NCBI GenBank assembly: GCA_032988165.1
Contig: JANTQF010000132.1
Coordinates: 1-64,000 of the forward strand
Reading direction: 5' to 3'
Length of the DNA: 64,000 nt
From: Emmonsiellopsis sp. PD_33
Taxonomy: Eukaryota > Ascomycota > Eurotiomycetes > Onygenales > Ajellomycetaceae
The number at the start of each line of letters is the position of its first letter. Position 1 is the stretch's first letter. Shown in pieces: positions 26,701-37,159 of this stretch. Both the position numbers and the translations under genes were made by a program. Under the pieces are notes generated by a model that made no database searches, was not told where the DNA came from, and worked only from the letters and a program-made list of their open reading frames with translations.

Positions 26701-28860
26701 CATTAAGGGTCTTGCAGAGCACAAGTAGTTCATCATGCAATATGTTGTATAGTAGTCTCTAGGATAGCTGAGAGTCTTTACTATCTGTCTTCTCAAGTTT
26801 GATATGGTAGTTATACACACTGTGGAACAGTAAGAGCTTCTTAGTGGCTTTATAGTTAAAAACATTGAGGAATTTGTGATAGTGCAGAGGAAGGACTGTT
26901 GCAGGGTCAGTCTTCAGCTTCTTAGAGAGCTGCAAGAGGGCCTTCTCTATGTCAGCTATACTAGCAGTGAAGATTTCAATGAGAGGTCAGGATTTGAATT
27001 TCCAATTACAGCTTCAGAGGAGGTCATAGGTATTAGTAGAGATTTAGTGAAGGTCAGTAGTCTTATGAACATCTTTTTCAGAGATATAGATACCTCCAGA
27101 GAATATAACACATCAGTTATGAGCATCAATAAGGGCTTGATGTTCAGATAGCTATGATAGGTCTAGCATGAAGTCATACAGGAGATTCTCAATCTCATAT
27201 GTATAAATGTTTTCTTGAAGAAATTCACCAATATTAATATTAAGTTTCACCATATTTTATATGAAGCTGCCTGTGTCACCATTGACACCTTCAATCTTTT
27301 GGGGGTTAATCAGAATATGCAGGAGGTTATAATAGTTAATCATGTGAGAGTAAATCATTAAATAGTAACAGCAACCACTATTTATCATAGCATTCATATT
27401 AAAAGAATAATTAACTACAATAAGTACAAGAATCATCAGAACAGTTATTTTCTTCTCAAAGGTCTTCCTATCTAACTCCAGAAGCTTCCACTTATGATTT
27501 CATATAAAAGCTAGTCTTTTCTCAAGTCTGACTTAGCATCTTTAAAGTCTTCCTCCTCTTTAAGCTTGATTTATATGTTTGTAAACCATATAGATAGTTT
27601 CAGAGGAATATGAGTTCTACAGCAGTCAGCAGCTCTGTGCCCAGGTTTGTTACAGTTAATGCAGACATCTCAGGCACAGTAGTTAATAATAGTGGTAGTA
27701 GTCATATTCAGAACATGAAATGCATTCACACAAGTAGGCTCTGTAGGCATCCAGTCCATAGCATTTGGGTTCTTTGGTAGAGAGGTCTTGGGGAAGGCCT
27801 CCCCAGAGGTGGTAGAGATACTATCATGGATTTAGCCCTGAATGGCCTTAATCTCAGATAGGTTGTTCTCTATGCCATAGAGCTTCATATAATATTTGAG
27901 GTATATAGGGGGTTCAACAGAGGTGACAGTCTGCTACAGGAGTTTGAACTTAATGGCCTTTTTGAGTAGGGCCTTCTTGACAGTGTCATCCCACAGCTGG
28001 CTGCTAGCTTTCAGGATCTTCTGATTAAATCTCAGAAGAAAGGTGGAGAGTGGATCAGTTTTCTGATGAATACTGTGCAGCTAGGTTAGAGCCTTCTGAG
28101 CCACTGAAGGGTTAGAGAAAAGAATGTTGAGCTGATTGAGAATGATATTAAGAGTCATAAAAATGAGTTTGATATTAACCTTCATCTAAGGGTAGAATCA
28201 GGTGATGGCAGTGTCAGAGAGTTAGGTATAGATGTATCAGGCCTGATCAGTAGGAGATCTAATTGCAAGGCTATCCAAAGTGATTTTAGCCTCCATACTG
28301 AGGTGCCAGGCAGGATATTTAGAGACTTGTTTGCCCATGAATTTCTCAAGGGTGGCAAGCCTTTCTTTTGAGTGTCTTGGGAAGTCCTCAAAAGGAGCAA
28401 TTAGGTGAGTAGGAGTCAGGATAGGAGCTGAAGTCAGTGTGGGCATACAATTTTATTTAGCAATGAGGTTAATCTTGTTCACAAGCTATTAAATGAAGTT
28501 TCAGAATTCAGCATTAGAGCTCTGAGAAAGAGTGCTGTCTTCATGCAGAGAGTTCATGTTCATAATGGATTCAAAAGATTATTTGGATTTGGAGAGTTTA
28601 AAGGATTCAGAAAGTTTAGAGGATTCAGAAAGTTCAGAGGAAAATCTTATGAGATATTAATATGAATTATCAGGGCTTTAGAGCCTTTCACTGACATGTT
28701 GTCCAGCAGAGCTGAGCTGAGCAAGTTGTATTTCAGATTTCAGAAGAGTTTACTATACATGTGGGTTATATTTGGAAGAATCTGCTATACATGCAAATCA
28801 TGTTTGGAGGGTGAATATAATAAGGATCTCTAAGAAGAGATCAAGCAAGTGATTACAAAA
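23800..28860 (-). pseudogene. Gypsy-3a gag-pol (degraded)
   Basis: Read from about 28550 downwards on the minus strand. Gag includes an intact CCHC knuckle (CINCNKPGHRAADC) near 27620-27670. RT shows the catalytic box as YFNDILIF near 26290-26320 (second residue Phe, first Asp changed to Asn). Integrase shows DHLSK and TAYHPKTDGSTE around 24880-24650. A chromodomain-like end with AILNYYYYR and GFQYLVK lies near 24050-23950. It is a Ty3/Gypsy chromovirus by domain order. Confidence 0.78.
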
Positions 28861-29114
28861 TGTAACAGGCATGCTCTGATAAGCAGATTGTGCAAGCTAT
28901 ACACTAGAATCAAGATTATAATTACTAGAGAAAGAAAGGAAAAAGGAAAAGGAATCACAAGATTATGTGATATAAATAGAAGGGAATTATGTGAGATCAG
29001 AGCAGATAAACATTCATATAAAGGCCCAGTTGGAGGCATCTGATTGGGCAGTCAGAGATCAGGCAAAGTTTGGGTGAGCTACAGATATAGGGTATAAGGG
29101 TGTAGCCCTTCACA
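28861..29114 (-). repeat. Gypsy-3a 5' LTR
   Basis: 254 bp, same length as its partner at 23546-23799. It is followed by the target duplication ATTAT. Confidence 0.88.
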
Positions 29115-29255
29115 ATTATCATGATAAATTTACTGATAATACTTTATTAATTTCACACACAGAATTCTACTATAATTTATTTAAAATTACCTCTTTCTAT
29201 ATTTACCTACTCACACTTGCATATCTACCTTCATGCCATAAGATGTAGAGTCACC

Positions 29256-32190
29256 ATGGCACCCCACAGTAATAAAGATGATAGTAAAGATAGAGTTAAG
29301 AAGACTAAAGATAAAAAGATCTTTATATTTAAGATCATAAAGTAATATAAACCTATTAGTATATCTCTTATATTAGTAAAAATCCCCAGAAAAAGATATT
29401 AAACACTCTAAACAGCTACTAACTCCTCAGTCAGCACAATAAACCTTGCAAACCTTAATATTAGTGATAGCTCCCCTGTGGGCAGGGCTAGCAACACAAA
29501 AGGGAAAGAAAGAATAATAAATAAGGAGGCAGATAAGAAGCAAATGAAATAAACACTTAAGATATTAGATTATTTAAACTGGGAAATAAATATACTCATT
29601 ATAGATATAAAATATCATAGATTCTCTATCATAATTATTAATATAATATTAGTCTTAGCTCTGCAAATCATCATCACTAGCCTGAAAGACTAGAGACATA
29701 GTTAAACATTTCATAATAACAGACTAGTCTTCTAATAGAAAGATCATGAAGCAAGATAGACTAAGAAAGAGAATATAACTCTAGTATCTTTCATTATCAG
29801 AAATTCTTTATGATTTTTAATCCTAAAAATATGAGTAAACTTAGGAAAAGGCTGAAACTTTCAGAGCTCTGAGCTAAAAAAGCTCCTATTAAAGCCATAA
29901 GTAAAACACCTAAAGATCAAAATTGGAATGACAATTAATAAAATTAAAGGCAAATAAATTAAAGATAATAAGATAAGTAATATAAAAGTAGTTAATAATT
30001 CAAATGAATCTATCTTCCTTAGAAATACCTCCTATAATTCTAATTATAAGGTATGTAATTTCCTTGGAAAATATCTTAGTAAGAGTAAGATTAAATATAA
30101 TAATACATATACAATCAGAAAAGTACATCAGGAAGCCACATTGAATATATAAAGTAGATATAAGATAGATAAGTATATTGCAGATAAGGAGTAATATATT
30201 TACCTATAGAATTGAAGAGTCACAGTGTAAAACTAGGAAATCAATATTTTACTAAATAAATGGAAATGTTAGAATATCATAATCTTCCTACCAGGCATTA
30301 CAGAGTAAGATGTTATGAACACTATAAATAACCTCTACTGTTAGAATCATTAGAAGTAAATTAAGTAGACTTAATTCTTTCATATTAGACATCCTCCCAT
30401 GACATACATCTCAGCTCAGAGACTTAATCATATAGAGGCTAAGATTCTTAAATACCTATAAAATGATGATCAGGTTATAACTAATAGATTAATAAACACT
30501 CTAGAGATTACTAATGATAAAGGACATATTAGTAATAATAACTCTATTAGTATTAGTATTTCTTTAGATAATTATTAGGCTCACAATGAGACTCTATCCC
30601 TACAACTAAAGAACTACAAAAATATTAAGGAAACTCTAATAGTTGTCATGCAGTCCTCCATACTATATATTGCCAAGGAAAGTAAGAAAGTAATTCAATG
30701 TGTTATAACTCTATATAATATAAAATTACAGGCAGCACACAACACAGTAAATAACTAGAAATCTATAGGTACTCTAGTATACAACAATATGATCATCATG
30801 AGCAATCAGAAACTATACTATATAGCTAGAGATATTATAGAATAATAGTAGAAGCAACTTAGCAATCTCACAGAGAATATATATATAACTAGAACCTCTA
30901 ATGCCACTAATAAAGATACATACATACAAGAAGATACTATTAAACACATCATGAAGATACACTAGCTGAAGCAACATAAGGCACAGGTTATAATTAAAAT
31001 ATTACATACATTTAGTACTTTATTTTATAATATATTTATTATGATAGACAGCCAACTATGAAGAGCCCTACAGAAACTTAATGACTCTAATGATGTCTTT
31101 AAGCCTCAGAATCAACACTCTGAATAGAAAAAGCCTAGTAATAAAACTAATATAAATGATAAAATTAGTTAGCTCAGCCCTCCTTCCATACAGAAAATAT
31201 CACAGCTTTACCCTCTTAAAGCTGAACAAGCAGTTAAAGCAATTATCATATTATATAATATTTAGCTTAATAAAGTTATGAATCTTATCTAGAAATAGAG
31301 CAACCTAGATATCTCATATAAATACATTATAGCTATAGATGTCAACATCAGATAGAAAGTGATCAAAAATCTGATCAGCTACTAGAAAGTAACATAGACA
31401 TAGTATGTGAAGACACTAGAGATTCTTAATACTAATAAAGACTACAGACAAGCAGCACAGTGCATTACTCAACTATGTAATGTCAGTAAGAAAGAAGTAA
31501 ATACCCTAGTAAGTTACTAGAATGAAAAAGAGGTTGCATTCTATATGATCAAAAAAATAATAATATAGTAAATCAGATAGAAGATTAAGTGGTTACAGAA
31601 ATTAATAATGACATCAGAAAAACTTTCAGATGTATCAGATAATTTTAAGGTAGCACTATACTTAATGTATCTATATAACACTGAACCTGTAGATACTATA
31701 GTAATACTAAATAAATAGTCTAGTATAGAGATGTAATATAATGATATATGAGGCCTATCTAATAAAGAATTGCATATAGTTATTAATGAACTTACTAGGC
31801 ACATAGTACACCTATAATTACTCAATCAAGTTTGTATAAATCCTATTTACTAGCCTCAAAACTCTCAACATAGCTCTCTGAAAGAATGCCATACTTATCT
31901 ACACCCATGCTATATAATGGCTCATTAAACTACTCAGTATCAAAAAAGAGGAAGTAAAGGAGATTCTTGTAGTTGCCAAGGAATATGAAATACTCTACTA
32001 CAAGATGTGCTATATAGATGAAGACTACCTTAAAGAGAACCTAGAAGGATTTATTATAGAGAAGGAATAGCTATAATCACAGCTGATACCATAGACATCT
32101 TCTAGTCTTTATACTCTATAATGACTCAGCTATACAGTGTGCAGACCACTGTGGAGAATCCTGGGACTAAAATAGGAAGTAATGTTTTTC
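29256..32190 (+). pseudogene. Gypsy-1 third ORF downstream of pol, unidentified
   Basis: An ATG at 29256 (context CACCATGG) starts a frame that I can follow in register to at least 31860. Stops along it are almost all TAA, TAG or TGA where Gln, Trp or Arg codons could have stood. Another frame then continues to about 32190. The predicted product is Lys/Asn/Ser/Gln-rich with long helical, possibly coiled-coil stretches (for example KEEVKEILVVAKEYEILYYK near 31950). I recognise no domain. It lies in the position where env-like ORFs sit in some Gypsy elements, but I see no clear signal peptide or membrane anchor. Confidence 0.5.
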
Positions 32191-32326
32191 TTTTTTCACT
32201 TAATGTATTATTTACTATTATATTATACTTTATAAGACTTTATCTTTTATTTCATTTGTTTGCTCTACAATTCTATATGTAACTACTACAATGAGAGCAT
32301 TATATGCCTTTCTGAAAGAGGCCACT

Positions 32327-32487
32327 TATTACATATGCATACTTCACACTATGAAATATCCATGGTGCTTAGTCACCTACATAGCTTAGTCAGGCCCTGT
32401 GATATAAATAGCTATAGATAGCTTAGAAATGTAGAGAAATCAACCTTATTCTATGTAATATTTTCATCTCAAGTTTTCCTAATTATA
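32327..32487 (+). repeat. Gypsy-1 3' LTR
   Basis: 161 bp, a direct copy of 8268-8428. It is followed by AAAGT, the same five bases that precede the 5' LTR, which ties the two ends together across 24 kb. Confidence 0.87.
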
Positions 32488-32492
32488 AAAGT

Positions 32493-33282
32493 ACTGGGTC
32501 AAAAGATTCATTAAATATTACTCTGAATTCAATATATACAGGCAAAAAATGATAGACATGCAATGGAAGCAGGCTTATAAGCTATTTTTTATACTTGATT
32601 AATTTAATCACTTTAAGGTGACTGTGAATAAGTATGGGATCTAGGTGTGTAATATCTATAACTTCAATAAGACTAGATTCTATATAGAAATAGGGCAAGA
32701 TTAATGGATTGTCACCTGAGATATATAAAGAACTATGTATGTTGAAAGTTCAAATAATAGGAAAAATCTTAGTATTATAAAGGTAGTCTCTGCAGATAGC
32801 TTCATCATTCCATCTTTATATATCCTTACTATAAAGCTAGTATAATAGTACTACACTGATAATATCAAATAATTCATAAAGGTTATAACCTCAGAAACTA
32901 GTTATAATAATAATAGAATTACTTTTTAATGAATTTAATACTTCCATAAGTACACTAAATTCTATACTAAGGGTACTTACTATCTATTACTACTGGATGA
33001 ATTCAACTCTCATTATATATATAAATTCATAGAATATTATAAAAAACAATAGATTATTCTCTTCTATCTCATCTCTCATATGAGTTATTTGCTGTAATCA
33101 TTAGATATTGGTGTTTTTCAGGCCTACAAGTATTATTATTTGCAAGCTGTAGAGGAAGCTATTTAATGTAGCTATAAGAAATTTATAAAGGTTAAATTTC
33201 TTAATATAATTACCTCTATATGGAAGGTAACATTTAAGATAGAGATAATTAAATAAGGTTAGAAGTTAACTAGCCTCATAAT
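32493..33282 (+). pseudogene. pogo/Fot1-like transposase, catalytic fragment
   Basis: Continues the codon broken at 8267. Recognisable pogo-type elements are YWVKRFIK (second DNA-binding helix region), an NFNKTRF segment where the first catalytic Asp is expected (Asp read as Asn), LLLDEFNSH (second catalytic region) and SLDIGVFQ (the usual PLDVG motif). Multiple stops follow the transition pattern. The fragment ends at the 518-bp MITE. Confidence 0.8.
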
Positions 33283-33800
33283 TAGACTGGCTGCTGGGAC
33301 CATGAATTTTCATGCATGTTTAGTTTAGTTTGGTTTGGTTTTAGTCACACATGAGTGACTAAAACATGATTTTAAATTTTAAAACAGGTAAAATGACCAA
33401 CCTTTTTAATTTAAAATGGGACCAAATATGACTAGGATTATTCCATGATACTTTCATGTCACTTCTTGGCATTTCTTGGCAAAAAACTACTATTTTTAGT
33501 ATACTTTTTAGGGAATTTTCCTAGATTTCCAGGGTCAAAATTGGATTAAAAATTTCCTAGTTTTAAAAAGTCATTTAAAATACATTTTAACTTATTTAAA
33601 ATATAAAATATTTTAGTTTATAATGGGACTAAACTACATGGTCCTGTTTGGTTTGATTTGGTTTGATTTTATGCCTGTAGGACCAAATGGGACCATGCAG
33701 GAAAAGTAATAAAATATGTATGAAATGAGACTAATTATTAATGAAAAATGAGTAACCAGGTAAGTATATATATATTTACCTGATCTCAGCAGCCAGTCTA
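33283..33800 (+). mobile_element. 518-bp MITE, copy 1
   Basis: Starts TAGACTGGCTGCTG and ends CAGCAGCCAGTCTA, an inverted repeat of at least 14 bp. There is no coding capacity. A copy of identical length and very high similarity lies at 53589-54106. It splits the transposase reading frame, so it is an insertion. The flanking 8-bp duplication is not clear in this copy. An inner hairpin is formed by the TAAGTATATA repeat region near the 3' end. Confidence 0.85.
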
Positions 33801-34345
33801 GGGCCCTCATTTCATTCAATCTATCTATTATTCTTAATAAATTATATAAATATGAGATAATCCCTGTAAGCCCTCTAGCATTAATTTTCAACTTCATTAT
33901 AGGGAAAACATTAAGAACTGTATAGTAGTTTGACCACTATAAATAGAAGCTTGTAGATTTTAAGGCTGATAATGAGGAATTAATGTACTATATATTACTT
34001 ACTCAGAAGCTTATAAAGAATAGTATTATAATGATAAATATAGCTATCCTTCTACAGTATGAACTATCTCAAACCTCTACTACTATAATTACTCATAAAT
34101 GCTATAAAAGAGCTTTATAAAAGATAATCTATCATAAAGATATCATTTCTGCATCTAATATATATTATATGATGATAATTACCTAAAAACTGAATGATGA
34201 GAAGGCTTTAGAAAAAATGCAATCAAAATGAAATAAGATGATGAAGAAATTTAAGAGATATATCAGAGATTATGAAATTAATGTTAAAGCTACTAAATTT
34301 ATTAGGAGATTATGGAATCTAATTACCTAGGCTATTATTAACTTG
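33801..34345 (+). pseudogene. pogo/Fot1-like transposase, C-terminal fragment
   Basis: Resumes after the MITE with LISFNLSIILNKL, the end of the DDE region in Fot1-like proteins (usually a PFDP-type motif). A Lys/Glu-rich basic tail follows (MKKFKRYIRDYEINV near 34240). It ends close to the right inverted repeat. It is dead. Confidence 0.7.
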
Positions 34346-34404
34346 TATTTCTCAAATCTAACTTCATTGGTTGATAAATTAATTAAATGTTGCACCTGTT
34401 GAAG

Positions 34405-34512
34405 ATTTTTATGTTAAGATGGCAGTTTTCATTGAGGTAGTAGATCCTCATATGTGAGGGTCTGTCCAAAGATGGAGGAAAAGCATAGCTGACATAAGCT
34501 TAAGGGCCTGGT
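34405..34512 (-). repeat. right terminal inverted repeat of the pogo-like element
   Basis: Inverted copy of 7772-7880, ending GGGCCTGGT before the target TA at 34513-34514. CpG-containing unique DNA begins within tens of bases of this point. Confidence 0.8.
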
Positions 34513-34553
34513 TAGCAAAGAGAGCAGCCAAGATACCAGTTCAATTACAACAA

Positions 34554-34560
34554 CCAATCA
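34554..34560 (+). promoter_or_regulatory. CCAAT box of the APH-like gene
   Basis: CCAATCA lies 141 bp upstream of the ATG at 34701, in unique DNA just outside the transposon. In fungi such boxes bind the HAP/CBC complex. Assignment is by motif and position only. Confidence 0.45.
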
Positions 34561-34700
34561 AAAAGGAGGTGGCTTCCCAGTTCCCACCTCGCTTAAATAA
34601 TCTGGCCTGACCTCCAGCCTGGGGAACATCCAACCTTCAGCCTTCAACCTATCCCCCAACATAACATCATCTCCCTTTCCTAGCGCCCGTACCCTTCAAT

Positions 34701-36038
34701 ATGGACTGGGATAGTCTAGCAGAGAAGCACTCCCAAAAGCTGCTTGCTAGCTTTGTGAAGATACTGTTTCGAGAATCTCCAGCCCTACCCCTCAGACTCG
34801 CAGGCCACCATCATGCTGCACGGGCAACTGAAGTTTCAGAGTTTACCACTGGCGCCTACAACATCTGTTGTATTGTCACCTTTGAAGATGGATTCCGCGT
34901 GCTTGTTCGGTTTCCTATTCTGGGTCAAAGCAGATTTCGCTACGAAAAGACAAATGATGAGCTCTTGATTATGGCCTTTCTTGCTCGATATACTAGCGTT
35001 CCAATCCCACGGGTAATTGGTGCTGGTAAATGGGGATGTGGTCCGTACATTGTCACAACCGTCGTCGAAGGCACCTTGCTATCCAAGCGTCTTGGAGATC
35101 CAGCAATACGGTCGCCAAATTTGAATCCAAATGTCTCCAACACCGAACTAGAGCAAGCATACCGTGGGATGGCCCAGGTTATGCTGGAACTCTCCAAACC
35201 GACATTTCCAGCGATTGGAGCCTTGAAATGGGAGGCAGGGGACTGGAACGTGGCCAAAAGACCATTATCACTCAACATGAATGAGCTCGTACGCGTTGCA
35301 AACTGTCCTCCCAGTGTTTTTGCTCAACACAGTTTCCAAACTGCCTCTGAGTATTTCCAGGAACTTGCAACTCAACAGTTTCTACATCTCAAGTATCAGC
35401 GTAATGATGCTGTGAAGGATGAGCATGACTGCAGAAAAAAATACATCGCACGCTGTCTATTCCGGAGGATAGCCCAGCAGATCTCGGCAGAACCGGGTCC
35501 TTTCCATCTTTACTGTGATGATCTTCGCCCTTCGAATGTCTTGGTTTCTGGTCTTACGGTTACTGGAGTTATTGACTGGGAATATACATATGTTGCCCCA
35601 GCTGAATTCACCTACACTGCACCATGGTGGCTCTTATTTGAAAGCCCAGAGGCTTGGGATCTAAACCGGTTCCTGGATCAGTACACCCCTTGCCTGCAAC
35701 TCTTCTTACAGGCACTTCAAAGCTGCGAAGAAGAACAGCTTAAGAAGGGGGTTCTCAAGGAATCACAGTGTCTATCAGGTCGGATGAGGGACTCAATGGA
35801 GAATGGACTGTTTTGGTTCTGCCTTGCAGCAAGAAAAAGCTTTATGTTTGATGAAATCTATTGGACATTCCTGCATGAGAGGTACTTTGGTCATATAGAT
35901 TCTGTCAATGATCAGCTTTCTCTTCTCACGCAGGGTGAGCGGGATGAGCTGGATGGGTTTGTACGGATAAAAATGCAGCAGGCGAAAGAAGAGACCTTGG
36001 ATGAACACCTAACATTCGACGAAGTTTTCGAGCTTTAA
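34701..36038 (+). CDS. APH-family (aminoglycoside phosphotransferase-like) kinase, single exon
   Basis: A 445-residue uninterrupted frame. The C-terminal half carries the phosphotransferase signature: HLYCDDLRPSNVL at 269-281 with the catalytic Asp (D274) and the Asn five residues on (N279), then VIDWEY at 290-295 as the metal-binding segment. The N-lobe has VLVRFP around residues 68-72, where a Lys is common. These features place it in the PF01636-type kinase-like fold. In fungi such proteins are numerous and their substrates mostly unknown, so drug resistance should not be inferred. The start follows a CCAAT box and a pyrimidine-rich leader. The pogo-like transposon ends 188 bp upstream, so regulation could be affected by heterochromatin, as inference. 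Convergent with ATG2. Confidence 0.88.
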   Translation: MDWDSLAEKHSQKLLASFVKILFRESPALPLRLAGHHHAARATEVSEFTTGAYNICCIVTFEDGFRVLVRFPILGQSRFRYEKTNDELLIMAFLARYTSVPIPRVIGAGKWGCGPYIVTTVVEGTLLSKRLGDPAIRSPNLNPNVSNTELEQAYRGMAQVMLELSKPTFPAIGALKWEAGDWNVAKRPLSLNMNELVRVANCPPSVFAQHSFQTASEYFQELATQQFLHLKYQRNDAVKDEHDCRKKYIARCLFRRIAQQISAEPGPFHLYCDDLRPSNVLVSGLTVTGVIDWEYTYVAPAEFTYTAPWWLLFESPEAWDLNRFLDQYTPCLQLFLQALQSCEEEQLKKGVLKESQCLSGRMRDSMENGLFWFCLAARKSFMFDEIYWTFLHERYFGHIDSVNDQLSLLTQGERDELDGFVRIKMQQAKEETLDEHLTFDEVFEL

Positions 36039-37159
36039 TGGCTTGGATTGGTGGCTGTGTTAGGTCTAACGAGAAACAATCTCCACGTCTCTTACCTCGA
36101 CTGTCATGCGCTACTGGTCTTGTGAAAACTTTGGCTGCCTAGGATATCCATCATGCTCCTGAATTTTCCCCTGTTTTTCTATTCTTTTGGTCCTTTTTTC
36201 CCCCTTTCCTTTTTCTTTCTTTCTTTCTTCTTTTTTTGTCGGTAACCGCAAGCATAATACAATTTCGGTCCTATGTCAGCAACAACTACATGCTATTCTA
36301 TTTCTTTTCTGGGGCGGGCCCGGAGGACATTCAAATCTAGATAACTTATTCTACATGGATGACCATTGACAAAGACATTACGTTAAAGATCTACAGCTAT
36401 TTACCATATTGATCATTATGTTGCTTCAAACGATACGTTTTTAATGATACTATTAACAGAAACTGCGGAGATCGCGGGGGACATTGGAATACCGTGTTTG
36501 CCTAGGGGGGGGTGATCCAGGGCCGCAAAAGGGGTGGGGGTGGGCGTAAATTTAGTAGATATTCCTAAAAATGAGATAAGATTGGAAATGAGTCCAGCAA
36601 GCAGGATTTCCAAATAACCGGCATAAAAATCAAATCATGTAAAATTGATCTAAACAATTTCTTAGGCAAGGAAAAACGTTTGACATATGAAAATGCGTCG
36701 CTATGTAACCGACCAAAAGATTAACACTGAAGATTAAAATAAAACGGAATCGTAATCAGAATCAGACGTAGATACTATGAAAAAAGCGTGGCAATCTTGA
36801 ATGTGGTATGCGGTCTTGATCTTGATGTCGTAACAGAAAACGGTGTCTTCGTCCAAAAACAAAAACAAAAAAAAAGCATCTCAAGACCGAACTCCATTTC
36901 GTGTAAAATAACCATTTCTTGGTCATGAATGCAAAAGCCCCAAATTTGCCCCAAAAATAGTATAGAGGGAATATGCAATCATAGGAGAAAGTCGATATGG
37001 AGGGGGTATGTCGCTGGGCGGATGAAGATGGGAGATAATGATTCTGAAAACAAGAACAAAGGAATATAACGGAAAAAAAGCATACTCTTCGTTGAAATAA
37101 CACGCCAAAAGTTAGACCATAAATTAGGAAAAGCCGCAAAAATGTTTGAACAGGTGGAG
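36039..37159. other. convergent intergenic region
   Basis: About 1.1 kb between the stops of the APH-like gene (plus) and ATG2 (minus). It has a long pyrimidine tract at about 36185-36240 (CTTT repeats) and a G-rich patch near 36505-36545. No supported gene. The short frames on both strands lack motifs. It should contain both 3' ends. Confidence 0.6.

Larger units (their letters stand above)
23546..29114 (-). mobile_element. Gypsy-3a LTR retrotransposon nested in Gypsy-1
   Basis: Two 254-bp direct repeats (23546-23799 and 28861-29114) both start TGTAA and end TTCACA. They are flanked by the 5-bp duplication ATTAT (23541-23545 and 29115-29119). Total length is 5,569 bp. Coding is on the minus strand. 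A purine tract (read on minus: AGGAGGGGATAA) abuts the 3' LTR, as expected for a polypurine tract. The domains are intact in order but broken by stops. A second copy of this family starts at 52510. Confidence 0.9.
8268..32487 (+). mobile_element. Gypsy-1 LTR retrotransposon (about 10.96 kb of its own sequence)
   Basis: Two direct 161-bp repeats (8268-8428 and 32327-32487) are flanked by identical 5-bp duplications AAAGT (8263-8267 and 32488-32492). Removing the nested Gypsy-2 and Gypsy-3a leaves 10,955 bp. Order on the plus strand: LTR, a leader of about 1.5 kb, gag, protease, RT, RNase H, integrase, chromodomain, then an extra ORF of about 3 kb, then LTR. The terminal TG...CA is partly mutated in the right LTR to TA...TA. 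Gene order with integrase last and a chromodomain is typical of Ty3/Gypsy chromoviruses. All frames carry many stops. Confidence 0.87.
7772..34512 (+). mobile_element. pogo/Fot1-like DNA transposon, host of the whole nested AT-rich block
   Basis: Inverted repeats of about 110 bp lie at 7772-7880 and 34405-34512 and begin ACCAGGCCC on each strand. Each is flanked by TA (7770-7771 and 34513-34514), the target of the Tc1/mariner/pogo superfamily. Between them lies a broken transposase gene with pogo-type signatures. Subtracting the inserted Gypsy-1 (24,225 bp with its TSD) and the 518-bp MITE leaves about 2.0 kb, the usual size of Fot1-like elements. The element is inactive, with many stop codons. 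The inverted repeats, TA duplication, reading frame across the Gypsy-1 junction and net length all agree. Its right end lies 188 bp upstream of the APH-like kinase start. Confidence 0.85.

Noticed and set aside
33275..33808. An 8-bp target duplication around MITE copy 1
   Set aside because: The adjacent bases CTCATAAT and GGGCCCTC do not match. A shifted CTCAT resemblance is too weak.
7772..34512. Reading the 26.7-kb block as a Starship-like or other giant cargo element
   Set aside because: No tyrosine recombinase or cargo genes. All content is explained by nested LTR elements in a pogo-like transposon with a TA target.
34701..36038. Calling the APH-like kinase an antibiotic-resistance gene
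   Set aside because: The fold signature alone does not give substrate; fungal members are numerous and mostly uncharacterised.
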